Position numbers and translations under genes: made by a program. Source: Candidatus Amoebophilus asiaticus 5a2 (GTDB lineage Bacteria; Bacteroidota; Bacteroidia; Cytophagales; Amoebophilaceae). Taken from it: a stretch of DNA of 64,000 bases. Within the stretch, counting starts at the first letter, position 1; every line of letters begins with the position of its first letter. Positions 41,201 to 47,283 of the stretch are shown one piece after another. The notes below the pieces were generated by a model. That model had not been told where the DNA came from, did not search any database, and was given only the letters and a program-made list of their open reading frames with translations. The stretch covers positions 1,778,001 through 1,842,000 of the forward strand of contig NC_010830.1 of the NCBI RefSeq assembly GCF_000020565.1, in the 5' to 3' direction.

Positions 41201-41953
41201 TCTGTTAGCGCCAAATTATCCCTTGTTAATAACCGGTACAGAAAAAATACAAATGCTGGTACGGGCTATGCAGAGGATCCTGGTAACGATGAACGTTTCA
41301 TTTATAATATTGGGGCTATCCAATCCATTGCTACCAGTAATGCACAAAATGATAGTGGCATATTTGAATTAAATTTTAGAGATGAACGTTACTTGCCATT
41401 TGAAGGAACGGGAGCCATTAGTGGCTGGAGATTGGAGCTTCCAAAAGAAATCAGACAATTTGATTATAATACCATTGCTGATCTTATTGTACACGTAAAA
41501 TATACAGCAAGGGAAGGTGGCAGCTCTTTGAAAACATTAGCCGAAAGTAATTTAAAAAGCAAGTTAGCTGATATTAAGCAACAACTTGAACAAACCGGAT
41601 TGCATATTGCACTCAATATAAAGCATGATATGCCTAATGAATGGCATATGCTTAAAAATAAGGGAGATGTTCGCCTTACAATCGATAAATCAAGATTACC
41701 TTACTTTGTCCAGTCACTCAATGCGAAGATTGAGAATGTAATGTTCATTGCTAAGGTTAAAGAGAATCCAGCAACGTATTCAATAAAGATTGATACAAAT
41801 AATATAGAATTATCAAGAATTGATGAGTGGAAATTGTGTAAAGGCAATAAGGATGGTATCCAGCTTGATACTTATTCTTTTGTATTATCAGTAAGCCAAG
41901 GCGAATTAGCTAAGCTTGAAGAGTTGATGATGGTTATTAAATATGTTTTTTGA
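32234..41953 (+). CDS. TcA-type toxin subunit (pore-forming translocation component)
   Basis: A 3239-residue protein. Residues about 12-110 resemble a transthyretin/carboxypeptidase-regulatory-like beta sandwich (GKVTDGNSLPLPNIKVEIYD, YTNRDGAYELSW). A helical shell follows, with the VRP1 motif CACEHCRSVYSPAAYLVELL at 573-592. A charged helical insertion lies at about 1190-1360. Around 1725-1890 is the neuraminidase-like/ABC toxin segment (WNQWKWMKNYRVWEANRKVF, HVFARTKGGDPAIYYYRRFE). At about 2300-2340 comes NWDLFFRIPLHIATSL and WFHYIFNPTG. The region 2620-2930 is coiled coil with a hydrophobic middle (INIAASLLGYLPNVTIGVSG), the expected pore-forming helices. The end (ISLAQLDPLALIRLRATG onwards) matches the TcB-binding domain. 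No signal peptide is seen. In known systems TcA pentamers dock on a target membrane and inject TcC cargo. Confidence 0.9.
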   Translation: MATTTNNQKINLVVGKVTDGNSLPLPNIKVEIYDIDMRDWQLLADTYTNRDGAYELSWTYDQLSGKEKKTADIAVRILTPVNNIELYKSSVDEVRFNAAEREEINITLAQPIPVEVIEYDFLLKEVTSLADKIDITELQESKDQRDITFLSKELEVPAEKIVYLVVAHKMGEISEIEPAFFYALLRKNTLLKNPSSPFFGTRFSIGIQDDPQILLYDAALAKPEAIQEDLKAAIAEMIVGPKLTNESAGYIKQLQKYRDQAEEYYKNQHPQKAIEVISRFVTEGKLQEIATLFKENQNDFNTFFDKITDSSFFNVDSKATDAKTHIALGQLFGFGNEIIPQIIKKYKIKNPTDIRKLAKLNTADWIKEIAKIKGDTADKDLINTYALSIVQRFEKVFPTIAFAAQLEREKNPILNNQDKMVAFFNKYEDFDLTKDTLDLYLKAKEIDKKDANLIVDELKRVQRVFKLVPNYSKTLALLQENIHSSQHIAALGKTRFIEEFAPKVGIDEREATEIYHKAEAKHTAAMILAGQLQDIAGVADIASFNKDAISRKLASVSDDFPNLKTLFKLTDTCACEHCRSVYSPAAYLVELLQSLDKRAVVDLNAPQVSTNAKDVLFNRRPDLGEIDLSCANANTPVKYIDLVCELLEEAITPDPGIDYTGLLSDGADPLKGKISTELLKTLTNNALTNANIPVTDKAVIYETETNNDPADVLPHYVRDSKAVCKIVNNGANTYKIYRLRQTLSSAEELDAAPEYVNKEAYKKLSESKFAFTLPFDLYHTEAKAYFDRFGVNRAEIMKAFQTAGTTVPSTPPLTPLTRLIIPPDGSIAAEKLGLTDAERTLIVSPKPTLADQQEYWNVPGPDNVVDYMKQVDHFLDKTGITYKELELLLKLKFIDQTGTLFIKHKNLSCDTAKKEIPNLDLEALDRIHRFLRLQKKTGWKYEVLDEMISQPALGKNKLDNDCLIMLSRLKEISERTTINLEELIGFYGEIPYIILDEESPKPLYHQIFLNKAKNGFIEEKLLVENILSNEAGIKNPASKPPGWAPIKIQELQTSISTCLQIKEKELFNKDLLLLPSDANLTFSNLSFLFAASRLMSKLKLKTEDFVILTNLSEIKTPGKSISDSPQYTLDFIQLVGDIKKSPLKPADLEFMFHHKAQNISARVISDENVIEILKKLQKEYQSNFTDNQSLFDDKLSAEEQKETLQKELTKLIGVKEDVDREEDIITEEDVKTLIGFIDKNWSSNATKVEDATKVEEFIEKKVKEFFKEVNDIVDKKLGKLLDISLIKPIKDKIEEKGKIKEIEDAAIPYVKTLHSVKTARETLNKARTPAEIAVAQAALTAAEDELNITLTKYNIASKNLLQALLDSLALFQRLIGKRDILEQIITNSFKADIELVKIALKYAQLKKFAPDDGLLGDILMDDSLIGIDTTHVVPVLPAITSSEFDKQFAAIRFLHKFLPFVQAFGLNNSDLKWHLQYNNDANWLKLDSIPYDTDTGQTPADFQQYINFIKLLDLKKQLSPVPNPSDAEHLISFYTLADMLRKTASTVTRSQFLTVFSLLIGYEKADIDAIDAHLFGGGDIISHYQEADNWHRVIACAEYLRKLNSDVAQIKQYIQPTLSTDEVGILRAALKARYDEDTWLGTLKEIMDAIRLQKRDALVAYLLARNPDAPNKPKFKDVNDLYDHFLIDVEMEACMPSSRIVQAHNSIQLFVQRCLMGLESKAIVNVDKDPNWNQWKWMKNYRVWEANRKVFLYPENWYDVTLTEGKSYLLTEFINELQQNELTENTANEAFIKYLEKLDNIAFLEVMASWYQTDTKVMHVFARTKGGDPAIYYYRRFEQERYWTPWEKVELDITGDHLLAFMRNNRLHLAWPIFSEGPDPGQGAKLPDQQRTDEQSIDKPRKKLKIQLAISEYSNKKWQPKKVSKEGILTPSIATANEEDLNLKRDKYHLLYLQQFDQILIFSNLEKIEDYYQRNGVFNLTGCKGYPELLVQEKLGHFPDFYPDFKGMELKAQRYNEIPFRATDDLVVKNVISIFQNLERSYEILEKTPNKFRITYPHQLTNIDLLVLALRTLLSSLFRKTRSSIEAPLFRIDQFKMPLGTLLPYFKEDSNHAYVIIPGFYKKLQKDQQGYSLTDAVKGTASDIFPLINDINNWVMKFVANLPSDANEAIQKLMTDAEFWEILKKMSKYESFDILFNFLIGNTKDGDTKFDEFLNKLKNEEGLIYGEQFKNLYHPLVCYLRTILNKEGISGLMKRDTQLFKTVFDFEKHYDPNKQLIPKTFLKNKNGSRSLSYPIEDLDFTIEGSYSVYNWDLFFRIPLHIATSLTKNQRFEEALAWFHYIFNPTGALSGNGVQKYWVTKPFYLNQDTDYINQQIDTLLRLSSTTESDTSESSTTEPDPQEIRDLESAIEKWRNKPFSPDVIAWSRPVAYQKAVLMKYIDNLTEWGDHLFRQDTMESIAQATQMYILADKLLGPKPRIIPTAVEQPYETYNQIERKLDTFGNVFIELENILPDLSVLPEKGTELPATPSSLPIPYFCVPQNDKLLEYWDRIEDRLFKIRHCQNIDGVERSLALFAPPIDPGVLVRATAAGLDITSVLTGLNVPTPYYRFNVFSQKATELAQEVRGLGNSLLQALEKKDAEALSLLRNELELKVLNAVRDIKVLQINEAKEQIEVLKRTKIVTEERHKYYAQIQKIIAGEQLSLNLLESAHDKHQAAQQINIAASLLGYLPNVTIGVSGFGGSPHVNTQWGTQNIISALQAMAGSEGNMANMFSYQAGRASTLAGYGRRFDDWKLQECLAQKEIDSIDKQIVAAEIRKEIAETDLRNHELQIDNAKKTDEFMHSKFTNKELYDWMIGQISAVYFKSYQLAYDVAKKAERSYRFELGNDDTFISYGYWDSLKKGLQSADHLIHDIKRMEISYLDKNKREYEITKHISLAQLDPLALIRLRATGVCDFEIPEVLYDMDHPGQYFRRIKLVSISLPCIAGPYTSVSAKLSLVNNRYRKNTNAGTGYAEDPGNDERFIYNIGAIQSIATSNAQNDSGIFELNFRDERYLPFEGTGAISGWRLELPKEIRQFDYNTIADLIVHVKYTAREGGSSLKTLAESNLKSKLADIKQQLEQTGLHIALNIKHDMPNEWHMLKNKGDVRLTIDKSRLPYFVQSLNAKIENVMFIAKVKENPATYSIKIDTNNIELSRIDEWKLCKGNKDGIQLDTYSFVLSVSQGELAKLEELMMVIKYVF

Positions 41954-42150
41954 TAGTATCAGCATATATGGTAAGCGGTTTTTACATGAGTGTACGAATA
42001 TGCTATCTATAAATAATTCTGTGCGCCCAATAATAGTAGAATTAGGATAGTCCCGAGCTCTGAGTAGTTACAACAAGAGCATTGTGGCTATCAAGTATAA
42101 AGCTCTGGACTACACTTATTATTGATACTTATTTGATAAACTATACATCT

Positions 42151-43212
42151 ATGCGCTATTACAAATTTACTGGAGAAGTAGCCGAGCCATCTAGCTCCTT
42201 ACTTTTAGGTAATCCTTCTAGTAATAAAAAATTTCGTATCCTTTCTATTGATGGAGGAGGCATACGGGGTATAATCCCTGCTCGTATTTTACAGGGAATG
42301 GAAGAGCAAACTGGGAAACATATCTTTGAACTATTTGATGTAGTGATAGGTACTTCCACAGGTAGCCTGCTGAGTTTAGCATTGGTTACTCCTAACGAGC
42401 AAGGGGGTGCCAAATATAAAGCCGGTGACGTAGTGGGATTTTATAGGCAACAGGGGCCCAAAATTTTCTATTCCTCATGGGTACATAACCTATATACAGG
42501 TTGGGGCCTATGGAGGCCTAGGTACAATAGAAAGAACCTTGATGCTGCTTTAGCAGAGCTTCTAGGGGATGTTAAGCTAAGTCAGACACTTAAGCCTGCT
42601 CTTAGCATTTCGTACTCGTTGGACAAAGCACTTCCTCATGTATGGGCAACCCAGAAAGTTATTCTAGGGCTACAGACAGACCATTATCTCAAGGATATAG
42701 CAGGTGCTACTAGTGCAGCACCGACCTATTTTGCTCCAAAGGTGATGTATGATGAGCGAGGCAATATTCTACATGAAGTAGATGGTGGTATCTGGGCTAA
42801 TAACCCTGAGTTTATAGCTATTATAGTTTTAGATTCTATGGAAAAGGTGCCTGATAAAAAAGATATTATTGTGGTTTCCATTGGTACGGGCGTATGTAAG
42901 CCAAATATTGAACTCTGCGTTAAAGAAGTTTCTAAATTACAAACTGCTGGTATTCTAGGGTGGATGCTTGGAGTGAAACCAAATCTTATAGAAATGATGA
43001 TGAGTGCTGATAGTGAATGGTCTCGGACGGCCATGTCTACGCTCTATCCACATAGTTACCGCCTGCAAATACCTATACCTCAATCTCAAAGTAGGATGGA
43101 TGACAGTAGGAATATAGATAAATTAGGTAAACTAGCTGAAGAGTATATAATACATAATAAAGAGTTATTTAAAAATTTGTGTGCTAATTTATTACTATGC
43201 GGGGGTTGCTAA
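42151..43212 (+). CDS. Patatin-like phospholipase
   Basis: A 353-residue serine lipase of the patatin fold. The oxyanion loop GGGIRG is at 35-40, the nucleophile elbow GTSTG is at 67-71 with S69, and the catalytic aspartate lies in DGG at 211-213 (VDGGIWANNP). The whole catalytic dyad is present, so it is probably active. The ATG at 42151 is used; an upstream TTG at 42082 would add a poorly fitting leader. There is no signal peptide. It lies about 200 bases after the TcA gene on the same strand. Bacterial patatins such as ExoU act as injected phospholipase A2 toxins, so a link with the toxin locus is possible, but it could also be an independent gene. Confidence 0.9.
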   Translation: MRYYKFTGEVAEPSSSLLLGNPSSNKKFRILSIDGGGIRGIIPARILQGMEEQTGKHIFELFDVVIGTSTGSLLSLALVTPNEQGGAKYKAGDVVGFYRQQGPKIFYSSWVHNLYTGWGLWRPRYNRKNLDAALAELLGDVKLSQTLKPALSISYSLDKALPHVWATQKVILGLQTDHYLKDIAGATSAAPTYFAPKVMYDERGNILHEVDGGIWANNPEFIAIIVLDSMEKVPDKKDIIVVSIGTGVCKPNIELCVKEVSKLQTAGILGWMLGVKPNLIEMMMSADSEWSRTAMSTLYPHSYRLQIPIPQSQSRMDDSRNIDKLGKLAEEYIIHNKELFKNLCANLLLCGGC

Positions 43213-43264
43213 ATAATAAATAGATACTTGATTAACGATTAAAAAGATAAGATAAAATGTGGAA

Positions 43265-43860
43265 GATGCTAATCAGAGCAAATAGTAAACAGTGGGGGAA
43301 TTAGATGTAAGTAGTAGCATAATCGCAAAAGCTGTGGCTTTAACTTTGTAGAAGAGGATGGTCGTAAATGAGAAATATTGATCACAAAAGATGACTATCC
43401 ATCTGTATCTGTATTTAGAGCATATGGAATTTAGGGAAATAGGGCGCGCGTATTAGGAGGTGAGCAATCTAACAGTTTTGAAATGAGTAAAGAGCAGCAG
43501 GGGAATAGATACAAGTTTATCATGCCAAAGATAAGGGTAACCAAAGGAAAGCAGTAGTGGAATAGAGGGAAAATATACTTGACTTTGTTTCTGGGAATTG
43601 GGAAGCAAAAATAGGGAAACGTCTTTGGAGTCAAATCAAACACATAAATTTCAAGCTGTTTGACAGTATGGATAATTTACCTGCTTATGAGCAATTGTGG
43701 GTAAATACAAGCATAAGGTATCTAAAAAGGTACTTACGCATATAGAGTCCATAATGCTAATGTTAAGCATTATATAGCCAGGTTTGGAAGGAGGACCAAG
43801 TGTTATTCAAAATCAGAGCGGCCCGTCCAATTATTTCTATATTTATTGATGTATAAATAG
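43265..43860 (+). pseudogene. IS1-type transposase relic
   Basis: Pieces in several frames follow the order of an IS1-like transposase. KSCGFNFVEEDGRK lies near 43325, LYLEHMEFREIGRVL near 43405, LDFVSGNWEAKIGKRLWSQI near 43580, and KHYIARFGRRTKCYSKSE near 43762. They match in order the IS1 copy at 49529 (CKSCRFPYT, LYLEGLGFRAIGRIL, RHYLARFKRKGKCYSK). Many stops and shifts show long decay, and no terminal repeats were found. Confidence 0.7.
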
Positions 43861-43989
43861 TTTATATTAACAACCTTTTAAATAGCAAACTTTAATTTTA
43901 CTTACGTGGAAGTAGCTTGAAAAGCTTAGGATAAAGCTGTAAAATTTCTCTTATAATAGAAAGAGGAAAAATATAATAGAATATTCTTG

Positions 43990-44300
43990 ATATTTGCACT
44001 AATTAATTCATCTGTTACCATCAATATGCTACAGCTATTGGCAAATCTACTCTCTTAGACAGCCAGATTAAATCTGATAAGATTTACTAGGTTTTTAAAT
44101 AAAAAGCCGATTGGAGCCAAAACATTTATGGAAATATGCACAAAATGATATTTCTAAACGTGAGCAAGAAAAAGGAGGTGTGCTTGTTATTGATAATTCA
44201 GTATCTATATGAAGCGAAACTCTATACGGACGATAATGGCATTAGAGCCCCGTTAGTACGTGCATGTTTATAATGCAAGGCTAACATAATGCGGACGTTA
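43990..44300 (+). pseudogene. Relic of another DDE transposase (IS701/IS1634-like, family uncertain)
   Basis: Joined across shifts, the sequence reads TAIGKSTLLDSQIKSDKI, RFLNKKPIGAK, LWKYAQNDISKREQEKGGVL, VIDNSV and KLYTDDNGI. This resembles the start and first catalytic aspartate block (GVLIFDDS..EKPYTDEN) of transposases common in Bacteroidota symbionts. The rest of the gene is lost. The assignment is from memory of the motif and not certain. Confidence 0.55.
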
Positions 44301-44406
44301 AATAATACTGAAAGTTGAGCTATGTTACACTAGAGCTGCTACGATAATTGCGTGCAGATTATACCATTGGTTGTAATATTTTTTAGCATTTTAAAACTAA
44401 CTATGT

Positions 44407-45834
44407 TTAAGATACTCTATTAATCTTTAACATATTGGTACGTTGTTTACTATGAATAGGCATACTAGCCATACTAATAAATACATCGCCTGACTTTAAG
44501 TAATTGTTTTTTGTCAAAAGAGATTCGATATCAGCAAATGTCTGGTCTGTAGACACCATACTATCATAATAATATCCTCTTACGTTCCAAATCAAGTTGA
44601 TGCTGTTAAGTAGAGACTGATTATCTGTAAAGACAAATATATTTGCCTGAGGCCTATGCTTGGCTAGCTCTAAAGCTGTCCATCCTGTTTGTGTTAAGCA
44701 TATAATAGCTTTAGCCTGAATATCATGACTTAGCCTACAGGCTGTTCTGACCAAACTATCATTATAGAAGGTTGGAGATGTGGATGAGATATCTTGGTAT
44801 CTATTGTAGATAGGTGCAGTTTGTTCAACAACTAAAATAGTCTTTTTCATTTCGGCAACTACTTTAATAGGATATTTTCCTAATGCTGTCTCACCAGAAA
44901 GCATTAAAGCATCAGCACCATCTATAACTGCATTGGCTATGTCATTAGTTTCAGCCCGGGTAGGCAGAGGATTTTCTATCATACTCTCCATCATCTGGGT
45001 AGCTATGATAACAGGTTTGCCAGCTCGGTTACATAAGCTTACTATATTCTTTTGTACCATAGGTACTTTTTCCATAGCAATTTCTACACCTAAATCTCCT
45101 CGGGCTACCATAAGGGCATCTGCTGCTGCTATAATTTCCTGAATATGTTCTAATGCTTCTGGCTTTTCTATTTTAGCAATTACTTTAGTGTTCTTGCCAG
45201 ATTGTTTGATGATTTCTTTGAGCTCTATAATATCTTGCGGATTTCTAACAAAAGAAAGAGCTATCCATTCTACATCTTGTTGAAGCCCAAAAGCTAAATC
45301 TTCCCGGTCTTTTTCTGTAAGGGAGGGCGTAGAGAGCCTAGTAGCTGGCAAATTAAGTCCTTTATTGGAACGTAAATCGCCACCATGAATTACTTCTGTA
45401 ATTAGCTCGTTTCCTTCTTTACGTATAGCTTTTAATACAATTTTACCATCATCTACCAAAATAGTATCACCAATTTTTATTTCATGTGCTAAGTTAGTGT
45501 ATGTGGTTGTTATTCGGTTTTCAGTACCTAATATTACTTCAGGTGTAAGTGCTAATTCTTGTCCACTAACTAGATGTATAGTTTCCTCTTTTAATAAACC
45601 AATTCTAATCTTAGGCCCCTGTAAGTCTTGTAGTAAACAAACATGTTTGCCTAACTCTTGGTTAATAGTGCGCACATGTTCTATGACTCGTTGATGAGCT
45701 GTATAGGTGCCATGTGAGAAATTTAAGCGGATAATACCTGCGCCAGCTTCAATCAATTGTGTAAGCACTTCTTTGCTCCCACTAGCAGGCACTACAGTAG
45801 CTATAATTTTAGTTTTATTAAAACTTTCTGAAAT
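44407..45834 (-). CDS. pyk: Pyruvate kinase (non-canonical or damaged start)
   Basis: Makes pyruvate and ATP from phosphoenolpyruvate. The barrel motifs are intact: IRLNFSHG, LLQDLQGPKIRIG, ALSFVRNPQD, IAKIEKPEALE, ARGDLGVEI, TQMMESMIENPLPTRAE and ALMLSGETALGKYP. The C-terminal domain ends RTNMLKINRVS. The first strand, normally NKTKIIATVGPAS, is encoded (FNKTKIIATVVPAS). No ATG, GTG or TTG lies upstream in frame before a stop; ATT at 45832-45834 is the best-placed candidate and is used here. The only canonical start, GTG at 45792, would delete that strand and itself replaces the conserved glycine. An out-of-frame ATG sits at 45851. The gene may use ATT, be mildly damaged, or contain a sequence error. 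Confidence 0.9.
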   Translation of the reverse strand: MSESFNKTKIIATVVPASGSKEVLTQLIEAGAGIIRLNFSHGTYTAHQRVIEHVRTINQELGKHVCLLQDLQGPKIRIGLLKEETIHLVSGQELALTPEVILGTENRITTTYTNLAHEIKIGDTILVDDGKIVLKAIRKEGNELITEVIHGGDLRSNKGLNLPATRLSTPSLTEKDREDLAFGLQQDVEWIALSFVRNPQDIIELKEIIKQSGKNTKVIAKIEKPEALEHIQEIIAAADALMVARGDLGVEIAMEKVPMVQKNIVSLCNRAGKPVIIATQMMESMIENPLPTRAETNDIANAVIDGADALMLSGETALGKYPIKVVAEMKKTILVVEQTAPIYNRYQDISSTSPTFYNDSLVRTACRLSHDIQAKAIICLTQTGWTALELAKHRPQANIFVFTDNQSLLNSINLIWNVRGYYYDSMVSTDQTFADIESLLTKNNYLKSGDVFISMASMPIHSKQRTNMLKINRVS

Positions 45835-45984
45835 AGTAGTGTGTTCTTCATAAGATTATATATTCCTGCATAATTAATACGTTACACAAATGGCTTTTAC
45901 AATATTGGGAATTGTTAGCAAGTTAAATTTGTTTTTAAGATCCCGCTACAATCTATTTGCTAAATAGCCTATATAATTATCAAT

Positions 45985-46024
45985 GTAGTATTTTGTAGTA
46001 TTTTGTAGTATTTTGTAGTATTTT
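45985..46024. repeat. Four tandem copies of a 10-bp unit
   Basis: GTAGTATTTT is repeated four times without change from 45985 to 46024, about 150 bases upstream of pyk. Such a tract can change length by slippage and might alter promoter spacing. Confidence 0.85.
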
Positions 46025-46496
46025 TTATTGATTAATGTCTATGATAAGCTTCCATTTAAGCAGCATACAGGCATTCCATATTGGTTTCATTCAGCCAAAA
46101 GAGTTTAGTTAACTTGTCTAGTATCAGATTGTTTTATACTAACAAGTTAGAAACTGTCTTCACAAATAATTGAGTCTATTTAGTATGAGCATACTATGTG
46201 CAATCTGCAGAAAATATGGTGATGATCGCTCACGCTATGGTCCTCTTAAATAAGATAAAGTTATATTATACAGAAAAACTTTACAAGTTCCCCTTAGCTA
46301 GAAGTCAGTTTTTAGCAAATAATTAATATATTGATTGAACTCTTAAAAGGAAATTTTAATCCTCTTGCCTAACCTGAGTTAATAGGTTATTGTATTGAGA
46401 AATTTTCTTATTTATCCCCCCTATAGCTAACATTAACTTTATGAATGCTTGGTTTAAGAGCACACTTGTGAGTGTGTAAACTAGCAAGTAACCATA
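46025..46496. other. Intergenic stretch between lptB and the repeat
   Basis: No gene, RNA gene or clear hairpin terminator recognised downstream of lptB. Confidence 0.4.
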
Positions 46497-47228
46497 TTAA
46501 AACTTACGCTTGAGTTCAAAGTGTTTACCCAAATATACCCTACGCACCTGTTCGTCTTCTGCTAGCTCTTCGGCTGTACCAGATTTAAGAAGTTTACCTT
46601 CAAACATCAGATAAGCCCGGTCTGTAATAGAAAGCGTTTCATTTACGTTATGATCGGTAATTAGTATGCCAATATTTTTATCTTTGAGTTTGGCAACTAG
46701 ATGCTGTATTTCTTCTACAGCAATCGGATCTACCCCAGCAAAAGGTTCATCCAAAAGCACAAATTTTGGATCAATCGTTAGGGCTCTAGCTATTTCTGTT
46801 CTTCTACGCTCACCTCCTGAAAGTACTTTTCCTTGATTTTTTCTAATGTGGGTAATGCTAAACTCTTCGAGTAGAGATTCCATTTTTTCTTTTCTTTCTT
46901 GAGGAGAAAGATTAGTATGTTCTAAAATGGCCATCAGATTTTCTTCTACCGTTAAATTTCTAAATATAGAAGCTTCTTGTGGAAGGTAACTAATTCCTAA
47001 CTGTGCTCTTTTATACATAGGCAGCTTAGTAATGGGTTGATCATCCAAGTATACTTCCCCTGCATCAGGCTTTACAAGGCCTACTAACATATAAAAGGTA
47101 GTAGTCTTCCCAGCGCCATTGGGTCCTAAAAGTCCTACAATTTCTCCTTGAGATACTGCAGCATAAGCATGATTTACTACTAGTCGTTTTCTATATTGTT
47201 TAACAAGGTTTTCAGCTCTAAGCTCCAT
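46497..47228 (-). CDS. lptB: LPS export ABC transporter ATP-binding protein
   Basis: ATPase of the LptBFGC complex that extracts lipopolysaccharide from the inner membrane. The 243 residues include Walker A GPNGAGKT at 35-42, Q loop [17 protein letters not shown], signature LSGGERRR, Walker [15 protein letters not shown] and the switch histidine in ITDHNV. The pattern [12 protein letters not shown] is typical of LptB rather than of amino acid transporters. Its ATG at 47228 lies 55 bases after the recJ stop, so the two are probably one transcript. Presence of lptB suggests an outer membrane with LPS or related glycolipid. Confidence 0.93.
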   Translation of the reverse strand: MELRAENLVKQYRKRLVVNHAYAAVSQGEIVGLLGPNGAGKTTTFYMLVGLVKPDAGEVYLDDQPITKLPMYKRAQLGISYLPQEASIFRNLTVEENLMAILEHTNLSPQERKEKMESLLEEFSITHIRKNQGKVLSGGERRRTEIARALTIDPKFVLLDEPFAGVDPIAVEEIQHLVAKLKDKNIGILITDHNVNETLSITDRAYLMFEGKLLKSGTAEELAEDEQVRRVYLGKHFELKRKF

Positions 47229-47283
47229 AAAATAAATAATAGCTATAAAATTCTGTTTCTAAAATTGTTGTCTGCTAAGGTAA

